Counted from the stretch's first letter, positions 34,848 to 43,708 are shown. The stretch is 47,938 nt of DNA from JAQIBY01 sp034658655 (GCA_034658655.1 JAYEFQ010000061.1:1-47938); one strand, 5' to 3'. The notes: generated from the letters alone by a model not told the origin. Translations and numbers: made by a program.

Positions 34848-34972
34848 TAATCAAATATCTATAGTATAAATCTGCGTTGAGAAATAAATTTTACAAAACC
34901 AAGCCTAAAAGCCACCAGAAAAATTGCTTTATTCATTGAGCACAAACAACAATTTAAGTGATTCTCAAAGCA

Positions 34973-35869
34973 TTACTTTACTGACTGTATTTTTTCAACT
35001 TCTTTACGTATAGCATCTGTTAATGCATCTGAAGAATTTACTAATGGCAATCGCAATTCATTTTGAATAATATCCATCTTTGTCAAAACGGCTTTAACAC
35101 CAACCGGATTTCCTTCTTTGAACATTAAATTCGTGATTTGCAATAATAAATAATGAAATAAACGCGCTTCACTAAGATTTCCTTGACGGGATGCAAGCAC
35201 CAAATTACTCAACTCCCATGGATATGCATTGGCAACAACTGAGATCACACCTTCCATACCCATACTGATTAAAGGTAAATTCAATGCATCTTCACCACTT
35301 AAAACAGTAAATCCATTGGGTTTTTGGCGAATAATTTCCATGGCTTTGTCCAAATTACCACTTGCCTCCTTGACCGCAACAATATTATCAAAATCATTTG
35401 CAAGTTTCAAGGTTGTTTCAGCAGCAAGATCTGCTCCGGTACGCCCAGGTACATTGTACAAAATAATCGATTTATCTGTTGATTCTGAAACCCGCTTAAA
35501 ATGCTCATACAATCCTGCCTGATTTGGTTTGTTATAATACGGACAAACAGATAACAAAGCATCAACACTACTGAGATCAGCTTCTTTTATTTGTCGAGAC
35601 AACAGTTCCGTATTATTTCCTCCCATCCCAAGGACAATCGGGAGTTTTTTATCGTTAATTTTTACAATTTCATTCAAAACATCCAAACGCTCTTCCGCAG
35701 TAAGGGTCGCCGCCTCAGCAGTTGTACCCATCACAACAAGAAAATCGACTCCACCATTAATTACATGATGAACAAGTTTTTTTAATGCATCAAAATCAAC
35801 TGATTTATCATTTTTAAAAGGTGTAACCAAAGCCACACCGGTACCAGCAATATGTCTGAATTTTGTCAT
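34973..35869 (-). CDS. dapA: 4-hydroxy-tetrahydrodipicolinate synthase
   Basis: First committed step of lysine/diaminopimelate synthesis, joining pyruvate with aspartate semialdehyde. The 298-residue barrel enzyme has the Schiff-base Lys167 (VAVKEAS), Tyr138 (LYNVPGR) and a GTTAE loop (48-52) with Ala for the usual Gly. Encoded 2 bases behind the small neighbour gene, with which it shares a promoter. Confidence 0.96.
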   Translation of the reverse strand: MTKFRHIAGTGVALVTPFKNDKSVDFDALKKLVHHVINGGVDFLVVMGTTAEAATLTAEERLDVLNEIVKINDKKLPIVLGMGGNNTELLSRQIKEADLSSVDALLSVCPYYNKPNQAGLYEHFKRVSESTDKSIILYNVPGRTGADLAAETTLKLANDFDNIVAVKEASGNLDKAMEIIRQKPNGFTVLSGEDALNLPLISMGMEGVISVVANAYPWELSNLVLASRQGNLSEARLFHYLLLQITNLMFKEGNPVGVKAVLTKMDIIQNELRLPLVNSSDALTDAIRKEVEKIQSVK

Positions 35870-35871
35870 AA

Positions 35872-36405
35872 TTATTTTGTTTTAATCATTTTCAAATATC
35901 GAATAAGCTGTTCAAAAAAATACTCATCCGTTTTATTTTCGGTCGGCTTTATCATAAAGTCATACAATGTATCATCCTGAAAACGACCTGCAATAAGCCT
36001 TGCATGAGATTCTGCTAACACAAACTGAATGGGCAAGCTGCTTTCTTCACTCAAATCAATTAGCACATCAAAAGGTGTTGAAATAAATTCACATACGATA
36101 TCTGAAACTGGCTTAAAATACCAATTAAAATCTTCATGACAAAAAAAGCGATATTCTGCAGGTTGAATATGAAAATTACTCAATGCTTTTGCATCTGCAT
36201 AACCTAAAGTTGAAAAATTGATATGATTGGGTAATGAATCAAGTAAAGATTTGACTTCTATGAATTGAGCTTCATTATTTGCAGGGTATATCACACCAAG
36301 TCGTTTTATATGATCGAAATTCACAGCAATTGCCGTATGTTTACGCCTATTTAGCAATTTAGACAATTGATAGTTTCCGTATTTTTGTTTCAATGCTTTA
36401 AACAT
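35872..36405 (-). CDS. Uncharacterised Bacteroidota protein (DUF6913-like) upstream of dapA
   Basis: A 177-residue soluble protein without signal peptide or membrane helix. The N-terminus is basic (QKYGNYQLSKLLNRRKH), and the remainder alternates helix and strand. I believe it to be the small Bacteroidota family DUF6913, which is often found next to dapA, but this rests on memory of context and gross features. Role unknown. Confidence 0.7.
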   Translation of the reverse strand: MFKALKQKYGNYQLSKLLNRRKHTAIAVNFDHIKRLGVIYPANNEAQFIEVKSLLDSLPNHINFSTLGYADAKALSNFHIQPAEYRFFCHEDFNWYFKPVSDIVCEFISTPFDVLIDLSEESSLPIQFVLAESHARLIAGRFQDDTLYDFMIKPTENKTDEYFFEQLIRYLKMIKTK

Positions 36406-36425
36406 ATTCTCTAATTGAATTTGAA

Positions 36426-36433
36426 CAAAATTA
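36426..36433 (-). promoter_or_regulatory. -7 element of the small gene-dapA operon
   Basis: TAATTTTG on the minus strand, ending 20 bases before the ATG at 36405, fits TAnnTTTG. Confidence 0.5.
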
Positions 36434-36456
36434 ATAATAATACCGATTTATACCAA

Positions 36457-36488
36457 GTTAACATCAAAACACACTATATAAATCATTT
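36457..36488 (+). repeat. Repeat D, copy 2
   Basis: Matches 28432-28463 with three differences. It lies in the gene-free stretch 36406-37196, which also holds repeat C copy 2, repeat B copy 2 and the hydrogenase promoter. Confidence 0.7.
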
Positions 36489-36608
36489 CTATTTCCCTTT
36501 TTTGTCGTTAAAAATTATTTACTCACTATCGTTTAATTTTCAATGGTATTCCCGCCAGCCGGCTAACAGGCTGTGAGTGCAACGCAATTCCGTAGCTATG
36601 GCTATAAC

Positions 36609-36769
36609 GGCATTGTTACAAAATAACCTGAACATTTAAGCTCGTTCTTTTTGCTTTTTACTTCGTTATAAAAACTTTAAATAAACTGTGGCTATTCGCA
36701 GTTTTTATGTCTTGTAAAAAAACAAAAATAACTTCGCCTATTTTGTTCACTATATTTCGTAACAATACC
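36609..36769 (+). repeat. Repeat C, copy 2 (161-bp fold-back unit)
   Basis: Inverted ends GGCATTGTTACAAAAT and ATTTCGTAACAATACC match at 14 of 16 positions. The interior shares the CTTTTTACTTCGTTAT and ACTGTGGCTATTCGC blocks with 31955-32100. It is non-coding, like a small non-autonomous mobile element. Confidence 0.78.
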
Positions 36770-36831
36770 TAAGAATTTTTGCCTAAAAAAAAGAAAAATA
36801 GTAACTACTCAGTGCTAAAATTAAAAACATT

Positions 36832-37000
36832 AACTATTCAGACGCATTTGAAACGATAGCACGATAATCCGCTACATGGCGGATGCAAAAAAAATATGGA
36901 ACCCCGGATATCAAACAAGAGGTTGCAACCTCTTGTTGATTCCAATGTTCTTTCTCCGATTTGCGATAACGAGCTACTTTTGCTGATACTGATTAGTTAC
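36832..37000 (+). repeat. Repeat B, copy 2
   Basis: About 169 bp, close to 90% identical by eye to 16997-17169. It keeps the 24-bp perfect palindrome (36914-36937). Confidence 0.85.
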
Positions 37001-37131
37001 CCTAAATCAATTCAGGACTAATCGTTCGGCATTATACGATGATTTTATTAATATTTTTAATCACTGTTGACCGATAAAAATATAATAATTAATTAAAATT
37101 AATAAGATTTCTCTTTTTCTGCTACACAACA

Positions 37132-37166
37132 TTGTTATATTTTTAACAGTGTTTATTTTTTAACAG
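37132..37166. promoter_or_regulatory. Two Rex-like operators upstream of the hydrogenase operon
   Basis: Site 1 (37132-37149) reads TTGTTA-TATTTT-TAACAG, one base off the palindrome TTGTTA-N6-TAACAA bound by Rex. Site 2 (37149-37166) reads GTGTTT-ATTTTT-TAACAG, with a good right half. They are spaced 17 bases apart and end 8 bases before the -7 element at 37175, so bound Rex would block RNA polymerase. A rex gene lies in the same operon. Confidence 0.65.
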
Positions 37167-37174
37167 ATTTTTTG

Positions 37175-37182
37175 TACATTTG
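37175..37182 (+). promoter_or_regulatory. -7 promoter element of the hydrogenase operon
   Basis: TACATTTG fits TAnnTTTG and lies 14 bases before the HydC-like ATG. Its -33 region falls inside the two Rex-like sites. Confidence 0.6.
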
Positions 37183-37196
37183 TAAAAAGGCAAATC

Positions 37197-37661
37197 ATGG
37201 TCGAAGCATTAAAACATATTCTTTATAAATATCCTGACAAGGAGCAGAAAGATCTAATCCCCATCCTTCAAGATATTCAAAACGAGAAAGGCTATCTTTC
37301 GGAAATTCACATCCAACATCTCTCAAAATATTTGAGTATTCCAGAAGTTAAAATTTATAGCATAGCCACGTTTTATAATCAATTTCGATTTACACCCAAC
37401 GCCAAATATCATCTTAGATTATGTAATGGCTCGGCCTGTCACGTTATGGGTTCAGAAAAACTTATTGAAACCATTAAAAACAGTCTTGAAATCCAAGCCA
37501 ACAACCGTTCAAAAAATGGAAATTTCAGCATTGAAGAAGTGCCATGTATCGGTGCTTGTGCATTGGCTCCACTCATTGAGATAAACGGGGTTTACTATGG
37601 CAAACTGAACAGTCAAAAATTAGATCGTATAATAAATGAACTTTTAGAAGACCAGCAATAA
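37197..37661 (+). CDS. hydC: HydC/NuoE-like [2Fe-2S] subunit
   Basis: A 154-residue thioredoxin-like [2Fe-2S] protein of the NuoE (24 kDa) family. The cluster ligands are C76, C81 (CNGSAC), C117 and C121 (CIGAC). In trimeric NAD-linked [FeFe] hydrogenases this subunit partners HydB at the NADH site. It is the first gene of a tightly packed seven- or eight-gene operon, 8 bases before hydB. Confidence 0.93.
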   Translation: MVEALKHILYKYPDKEQKDLIPILQDIQNEKGYLSEIHIQHLSKYLSIPEVKIYSIATFYNQFRFTPNAKYHLRLCNGSACHVMGSEKLIETIKNSLEIQANNRSKNGNFSIEEVPCIGACALAPLIEINGVYYGKLNSQKLDRIINELLEDQQ

Positions 37662-37669
37662 GCAATCCC

Positions 37670-39601
37670 ATGAATTTGATTAAAGAACATCTCCCACTCC
37701 TACTCATGAATCCAAATCCGGATCAAGGAAATCCTGTTTTGAAGAGAAACCTCAGCAAAATCCGACATCAACATGTCGATAAAATGCATGTTTTTATTGG
37801 AATGGGGAGTTGTGGCATTATTGCAGGTGCCGATAAAGTCAAAAAAAGCATTTCTGAGCACCTAAAAACCCATAAAATTGATGCTGTAATAATTGATGTT
37901 GGATGCATAGGGCTTTGTTCTGAAGAGCCAATTATTGACATTCAAATTCCTGGAAGAACACGCATCAGCTTTTCACGCGTTTCGAAAGAATCTGCCCCAG
38001 AAATAATTGATGCCATCACAAATAATTTTATCCCAGACACAAACATTCTTGGGCAATATCAAAATGACAAACTTTTAAACTGGGAAGATGTCCCATACAT
38101 GAATAATCTTTCATTTTTAAATACACAAAACAAAATACTCACAAGCAATTGTGGAATTATTAATCCAGAGTCAATTGACAACGCAATTGCTAAAAAAGCA
38201 TACGCCGGGTTTATAAAAGCCATCACAACATACACTTCGCAAGAAGTTTGTCAGCTTGTTTCAGATGCAAAACTCAAAGGCAGATCTGGATCCGCATATC
38301 TAACAGGCAAAAAATGGCTTGCAGGTTTAGAACAACCCTATGGAAAAAAATACATCATTTGCAATGCCGACGAATCTGACCCCGGCGCATTCGTAGACAG
38401 ACATCTTGCAGAGGGTGACCCTCATCAAATTATTGAAGGAATTGCAATTGCAGGCTATGCAATTCAAGCATCCAAAGCAATTATATACATCAGAAACCAA
38501 TATCAACTGGCAATTAGCCGATTAAAAAAAGCGCTAAAACAAGCCTATGACTATAATCTTCTTGGTGATAATATTTTTAATTCAGGATACAATCTGGATA
38601 TCATCCTAAAAATCGGACCCGGAGCCCATGTTTGTGGTGAAGAGACTGCACTAATCGCCTCATTAGAAGGAAAACGAGGAATGCCGGAAACAAAACCACC
38701 ATATCCAGTAGAAAAAGGACTTTTCGGAAAACCAACAGTAGTAAATAATGTTGAAACTCTAGCCAATGTACCGCACATTTTAAGAAACGGAGCAGAATGG
38801 TTCTGTAAAATTGGAACAGAAAATAGTCACGGCACTAAACTCTTTTCGGTTTCAGGCAAAATTGCACGAACAGGAGTAGTAGAAATCGAAATGGGAACCA
38901 AAATTCGCGACATTCTTCAAACGGCAGGAGGCGTTCCGGGCGAAGCTGACCTCAAAGCAGTGCATATCGGAGGACCTTCAGGCGGAATGATTGACACAAA
39001 ACATATTGACCTGCGCGTTGATTACGATGAAATGGAAAAAGCTGGACTAAGAATGGGAAGTGGTTCCTTTCTCGTGCTTGATGAAAAAAACTGCATCCTA
39101 AATCTCACAAAATATTTCATGCGATTCATCCAACAAGAATCCTGTGGAAAGTGCATCCCATGCAGGGAAGGCTCTCAGCGTATGTTGGAAATTCTCGAAC
39201 GAATTACTCAAAAACCTTATCATGAAACAGGACATGAGTCGCTTGAGCGTTTCAAAGGTGTTATCCAACTAGAAAATCTAGCGAAAGTAATGCAAGAAAC
39301 ATCATTATGTGGTTTAGGACAATATGCGCCAAATCCTGTACTTAGCGCTTTAAAATATTTCAGAAATGAATTTGAAGAACATATTTTTGACAGAAAATGT
39401 CAAGCGGGTGTCTGCAAAGGACTGAAATCTTATATTATTGATGTTGACGTTTGCACCGGATGTACGGTCTGTGCACAAAAATGCCCAGCAGATGCAATCA
39501 TTGGTACTGCGAGAAATCCTTTCTTTATTGTTCAAGAAAAATGCATTGGTTGTGGCGAATGTTACGAACACTGTAAATTTAATGCAATCTCAATAAAATA
39601 A
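37670..39601 (+). CDS. hydB: HydB/NuoF-like NADH- and FMN-binding subunit
   Basis: A 643-residue flavin/Fe-S subunit. It has an N-terminal thioredoxin-like [2Fe-2S] part (C48, C79, C83), then a NuoF core: NADESDPGAF (232-241), GAHVCGEETALIASLEGKRG (318-337) and N3 cluster ligands (C492, C495, C498, C547). Two ferredoxin [4Fe-4S] motifs close it (CTGCTVCAQKC, CIGCGECYEHC). Layout and length match HydB of trimeric hydrogenases. The glycine-rich loop near the FMN/NADH site reads GRSGSAYLTG (204-213), where NuoF and HydB usually have GRGGAGFPTG, so nucleotide binding may be altered. Five bases separate it from the HydA-like gene. Confidence 0.92.
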   Translation: MNLIKEHLPLLLMNPNPDQGNPVLKRNLSKIRHQHVDKMHVFIGMGSCGIIAGADKVKKSISEHLKTHKIDAVIIDVGCIGLCSEEPIIDIQIPGRTRISFSRVSKESAPEIIDAITNNFIPDTNILGQYQNDKLLNWEDVPYMNNLSFLNTQNKILTSNCGIINPESIDNAIAKKAYAGFIKAITTYTSQEVCQLVSDAKLKGRSGSAYLTGKKWLAGLEQPYGKKYIICNADESDPGAFVDRHLAEGDPHQIIEGIAIAGYAIQASKAIIYIRNQYQLAISRLKKALKQAYDYNLLGDNIFNSGYNLDIILKIGPGAHVCGEETALIASLEGKRGMPETKPPYPVEKGLFGKPTVVNNVETLANVPHILRNGAEWFCKIGTENSHGTKLFSVSGKIARTGVVEIEMGTKIRDILQTAGGVPGEADLKAVHIGGPSGGMIDTKHIDLRVDYDEMEKAGLRMGSGSFLVLDEKNCILNLTKYFMRFIQQESCGKCIPCREGSQRMLEILERITQKPYHETGHESLERFKGVIQLENLAKVMQETSLCGLGQYAPNPVLSALKYFRNEFEEHIFDRKCQAGVCKGLKSYIIDVDVCTGCTVCAQKCPADAIIGTARNPFFIVQEKCIGCGECYEHCKFNAISIK

Positions 39602-39606
39602 TTTCT

Positions 39607-41304
39607 ATGTCGATTGAAATCATTGTAAATAACAAAGCACTAACTGCCCAAAAAGGGGAAACTATTCTCAATGCCCTTACTCGTAACGGAATTAGAATTC
39701 CGACGCTTTGTCATATGAATGAATTTCCGGCAACCGGCTCCTGTCGACTTTGTGTCGTTGAAATAAAAGGAAAAAAACAACTCATACCTGCATGTTCGCA
39801 ACCAATCACTGAACCGATCACAATTTCCACACATTCTCCAAGAGTTATTAACGCAAGGCGAACCATTGTTGAACTCTTACTTTCAAACCATCCTGACGAT
39901 TGCTTGTATTGCGAAAGAAATCAACATTGCGAATTGCAAAACCTTGCCGTTGAATTAAATATCCGAGAACGACGCTTTTTTGGCAATAAAAAAGTCCAAA
40001 TTATAGATAACTCAAGTCCAGCAATTGTAAAAGATGACGCAAAATGCATCCTTTGCGGACGCTGTATAAGAGTATGCGACGAAAGAGTGCAAGCATCCGC
40101 CATTGATTTTTCAGGAAGAGGCAAAAAAACCCGCGTGGATACCGTGATGAGTAAAGGATTAAATTACTCAAGCTGTATCGCTTGCGGACAGTGCATTTTA
40201 GTTTGTCCGAGTGGGGCACTGAGCTCAAAATCATCGCTCACACCTGTCTTAGATGCATTAAACAACAATAACACAAAAGTACTCGTACAAATTGCACCCG
40301 CAGTTGGATATTCTATCGCTGAAGAGTTAGGCTTTAAACCCGGGAAAGATATTAGTAGTCTTCTCGTTGCAGGATTACGCGCTGCCGGAATGGATATGGT
40401 CTTTAATCTTGCATGGGCAGGTGACCTGTTCTTGATTGAAACCGCAACACAAATCACAGAAAATAAGCAGCCAACGATCATAACAACTTGCCCAGCTGTC
40501 ACAAAATACATTGAACAATTTTTCCCTGAAGCATTGCCATATACAAACTCTGTGAAATCGCCACAACAAATCATGGGGACAATTACTAAAAATCATTTTG
40601 TAAAAAGTCAGAATTGGGATATTAACGATGTGTTTGTCGTCTCTGTTGGCCCCTGTACAGCAGCAAAAGCAGAAGCAACCAGAATTGACACAATGAGTAA
40701 TGGAATTCCAGATGTAGATGCAGTACTTACAACCAATGAACTGATTCGATTTCTAAAACTTTCAGGAATTGATTTGCATAATATTGATGAAGAACGATTT
40801 GACCCACCATTTCACGTTGCCAGCTCTGCAGGGACACTATATCATATTCCGGGCGGACTCACTGAAGGATTATATCGACACCTAAGTTTTCTTAACACAA
40901 GCAAAACGCCGACAAAAATGAATCTTAAGGCTGCCAGAAACATTAAACCGGAAAAAGACATACCCTTTAAAACAGGAAAACAAACCTACAAAATCAAGAC
41001 AGTTAGCGGAATTCACAACATCAAAAAATACATTCAGCAAATTATTGATAACGAATTTGATTATGACATTTTAGACCTAACAGCTTGCCTGATGGGATGC
41101 ATGAGTGGCGGCGGACAGCCAATAACAGATCAATATGAAGAAAATGCAAAATTCCTAATGAAAAGTTTGTACAAAAACGATAATCAGGCATCATTAAAAA
41201 CTCCTAATCAAAATCCATTTGCCATGGATTTTTCAAAACAATTGCATAGTGAAGCATTAACATCACTTTTCCCTTCACTTCATTATAAATTTCTAAAGTC
41301 ATGA
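39607..41304 (+). CDS. Divergent HydA-like [FeFe]-hydrogenase subunit with altered active site
   Basis: A 565-residue protein with the layout of a trimeric-hydrogenase HydA. It has a [2Fe-2S] domain (C35, C46, C49, C63), a NuoG-type His-Cys3 site (HPDDCLYCERNQHC, 95-108) and two [4Fe-4S] motifs (from C147 and C190). An H-cluster domain (about 225-510) follows. All four cysteines for the H-cluster [4Fe-4S] are kept (C295, C350, C494, C498, numbered here). Key neighbours are changed: TTCP for TSCCP (loss of the proton-relay Cys), VGPCTAAK for MPCTAKK (Met to Gly, Lys to Ala), and TAC for MAC in motif 3. GGGQP is kept. It may be slow, specialised, sensory or inactive. It overlaps the next gene by four bases. 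Confidence 0.9.
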   Translation: MSIEIIVNNKALTAQKGETILNALTRNGIRIPTLCHMNEFPATGSCRLCVVEIKGKKQLIPACSQPITEPITISTHSPRVINARRTIVELLLSNHPDDCLYCERNQHCELQNLAVELNIRERRFFGNKKVQIIDNSSPAIVKDDAKCILCGRCIRVCDERVQASAIDFSGRGKKTRVDTVMSKGLNYSSCIACGQCILVCPSGALSSKSSLTPVLDALNNNNTKVLVQIAPAVGYSIAEELGFKPGKDISSLLVAGLRAAGMDMVFNLAWAGDLFLIETATQITENKQPTIITTCPAVTKYIEQFFPEALPYTNSVKSPQQIMGTITKNHFVKSQNWDINDVFVVSVGPCTAAKAEATRIDTMSNGIPDVDAVLTTNELIRFLKLSGIDLHNIDEERFDPPFHVASSAGTLYHIPGGLTEGLYRHLSFLNTSKTPTKMNLKAARNIKPEKDIPFKTGKQTYKIKTVSGIHNIKKYIQQIIDNEFDYDILDLTACLMGCMSGGGQPITDQYEENAKFLMKSLYKNDNQASLKTPNQNPFAMDFSKQLHSEALTSLFPSLHYKFLKS

Positions 41305-43298
41305 TAAATACTGCCCATGACAATCCCTTAGTTTACACCATCCCTGATCGGTGCAAAATGTGCTACACATGTGTAAGAGAGTGTCCTGCAAAAGCAATCC
41401 GGATCAGTAACGGACAGGCTGAGGTTATTCATGACAGATGCATTGCTTGTGGAAATTGCATTAAAGTATGTACCCGAAAAGCAAAAAACTTTCGAAAATC
41501 AAGCGACCAAGTTGACTTTATGCTCAGACAGCATGAAACAACTATAGCAATGATAGCACCAAGCTTTCCGGCCGATTTCCAAGACATCAATGACTACAAA
41601 AGCCTTGTCGGTATGACAAGAAAACTAGGATTTGATTACGTCACTGAAGTTTCATTTGGTGCTGACCTCGTTGCACTAAAATACAAGAATTTTCTAACCT
41701 CAGATAGTAAAAAACGTTACATAAGCTCAGATTGTCCGGCAATTGTCAACTTTGTTAAAAAATACCACCCGAATCTCACCAACAACCTTGCCCCTGTTGT
41801 TTCACCGGTAATGGCACTCGCAAGAGTACTACGCAAAATGCATGGCGAGCATGTAAAACTTGTATTTATCGGTCCATGTGTTGCAAAAAAAGATGAATCC
41901 GATGAAATTGACGCTACTATTACATTTAGCGAATTTCGAGAAATGCTGGAAAATGAAAAAATCACACCAAAAACCGTTGAAAATTCAGATTTTGATCCGC
42001 CACATAGTGGCAGAGGTGCAATTTTCCCGATTTCAAGAGGAATTCTTCAAGCAATTAATTTGCAAGAAAATTTATTTAAAGGAAATATTGTGGTGGCTGA
42101 AGGACGCGTCAATTTTAAAGAGGCAATTCAAGAGTTTGACTATGGTCTGATTAATGACCATCACTTAGAGTTGCTCTGCTGCGAAGGCTGTATCATGGGT
42201 CCAGGCATGTCAGGAAAAGGAAAGCGTTATGAAAACAGAGCTTACATTACAAACTACGTCAAGCAAAAAATGAAAACCCTTGATATAGAAGCTTGGGAAA
42301 AACAACTTGAAGCATTTAAAAATTTAGATTTAAGCAGAAGCTTTGAGCCCGATGACAGACGAGTAGAAATGCCTGAAATTGAGTCGATTGAAACACTTTA
42401 CAAAGAAATGGGTAAAGAAAAACCCGAAGACAGACTCAATTGTCAAGCCTGCGGTTATGAAAGCTGTGAAGAACATGCCGTGGCGGTATTGAGAGGACTC
42501 GCTGAAGCGGATATGTGCCTGCCATATACCATCGAAAAATTACATAATTCCATTGAACAACTTAACGAGAAAAACCGCAGTTTATCTCAAATGCAGCAAG
42601 CATTAAAACAATCAGAAAAACTCGCACACCTCGGACAATTGTCAGCAGGCATTGCACATGAATTAAACAATCCGCTTGGCGTTGTAATTATGTATAGCAA
42701 CATGTTGCTTGACGAATGCAAAAAAGATTCAGAATTATATGATGATTTTCAAATGATTGCGCAACAGGCAAACCGTTGTAAAAATATTGTTGGTGATTTA
42801 CTCAATTTTGCACGAAAGAATCAGGGAAAACACCATCAAATGAATTTAATGGATTTAATTACAAAAAGCATTCAATCGTTGATAATACCTGATAATGTGC
42901 AAATTAAGACACAAAACCGACTGCGAAATCCAAACATCATGGTGGATGAAGAGCAAATGATTCAAGCTTTAACCAATATCATAAAAAATGGCATTGAATC
43001 CATGCCCAATGGAGGAGTTCTAAACATCAATTTGATTGACAAAGAAGATGATATTTTCATAGAAATTGAAGATGAAGGGACTGGGATATCTGAAGAAAAT
43101 CGGGAAAAAATATTCACCCCGTTTTTCACAACAAAAGGCATTGGAAAAGGAACCGGACTCGGCTTACCTACAACTTACGGAATTATAAAAATGCACAAAG
43201 GCAAAATATCATTAACTTCGAACGATATTCCGGAAAAAGGGAAAACCGGAACCTGTTTTATCATTAATTTAAAGCGAAATAGAAATTTAAGCCAATAA
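41301..43298 (+). CDS. Sensory hydrogenase-like protein fused to a histidine kinase
   Basis: A 665-residue soluble fusion. Two [4Fe-4S] motifs (from C18 and C47) lead into an H-cluster-like domain (about 80-315) with DCPAIV (C145), GPCVAKK (C193, K196) and CCEGCIMGPGM (C293, C297). The proton-relay Cys is Asp144 and the GGGQP tail is replaced, as in HydS/group C sensory hydrogenases. A four-Cys Fe-S motif follows (C381, C384, C389, C406), then a short coiled coil. The last part is a HisKA/HATPase kinase: His453 in HELNNP, the N-box NIIKNG, DEGTG and GKGTGLGLP. No membrane helix. The likely task is to sense H2 or cluster redox state and pass phosphate to the receivers encoded next. Confidence 0.92.
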   Translation: MINTAHDNPLVYTIPDRCKMCYTCVRECPAKAIRISNGQAEVIHDRCIACGNCIKVCTRKAKNFRKSSDQVDFMLRQHETTIAMIAPSFPADFQDINDYKSLVGMTRKLGFDYVTEVSFGADLVALKYKNFLTSDSKKRYISSDCPAIVNFVKKYHPNLTNNLAPVVSPVMALARVLRKMHGEHVKLVFIGPCVAKKDESDEIDATITFSEFREMLENEKITPKTVENSDFDPPHSGRGAIFPISRGILQAINLQENLFKGNIVVAEGRVNFKEAIQEFDYGLINDHHLELLCCEGCIMGPGMSGKGKRYENRAYITNYVKQKMKTLDIEAWEKQLEAFKNLDLSRSFEPDDRRVEMPEIESIETLYKEMGKEKPEDRLNCQACGYESCEEHAVAVLRGLAEADMCLPYTIEKLHNSIEQLNEKNRSLSQMQQALKQSEKLAHLGQLSAGIAHELNNPLGVVIMYSNMLLDECKKDSELYDDFQMIAQQANRCKNIVGDLLNFARKNQGKHHQMNLMDLITKSIQSLIIPDNVQIKTQNRLRNPNIMVDEEQMIQALTNIIKNGIESMPNGGVLNINLIDKEDDIFIEIEDEGTGISEENREKIFTPFFTTKGIGKGTGLGLPTTYGIIKMHKGKISLTSNDIPEKGKTGTCFIINLKRNRNLSQ

Positions 43299-43303
43299 AT
43301 ACA

Positions 43304-43708
43304 ATGACAGAAAAACAATATAAAATATTAATGGCTGACGACGATCCTGATTATCTATTTCTAATGCAAACGAAATTGGAAAACTTTGGATACGAAGTCA
43401 TAACGGCAGAATCTCAAAAGGAAGCGGAAAATATTTTAAAACAGTTCCGCCCTGATTTGGCTATTTTTGACCTTATGATGGAAAACGATGACAGCGGATT
43501 TGTACTTTCGTACCGATGTAAATCCAGATACCCAGATGTCCCAATTATCATTGCAACCAATATTGCAGCAGAAACCGGAATCTCATTTCGTTTGCAAGAG
43601 CAGTCTGATTGGATTAAAGCTGATTTATATCTGGAAAAAGGTGTGCAAACAGAGCAATTACATGAAAATGTCATGAAATTATTAAATAAAACCTATGGAA
43701 AACTTTAA
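43304..43708 (+). CDS. Single-domain response regulator (receiver)
   Basis: A 134-residue receiver. Acidic pocket D12-D14, phosphoacceptor Asp56 (FDLMM), a Thr (85, in IIATN) and the late Lys (LEKG). There is no output domain, so it should act by protein contact or as a relay step. Five bases after the hydrogenase-kinase gene and overlapping the next gene by 14 bases. Confidence 0.93.
   Translation: MTEKQYKILMADDDPDYLFLMQTKLENFGYEVITAESQKEAENILKQFRPDLAIFDLMMENDDSGFVLSYRCKSRYPDVPIIIATNIAAETGISFRLQEQSDWIKADLYLEKGVQTEQLHENVMKLLNKTYGKL

Noticed and set aside
37197..41304. Respiratory complex I fragment (nuoEFG) instead of a hydrogenase
   Set aside because: The third gene has a full H-cluster domain with four cluster cysteines and GGGQP, the second has HydB-type terminal ferredoxin domains, and no other nuo genes are near.
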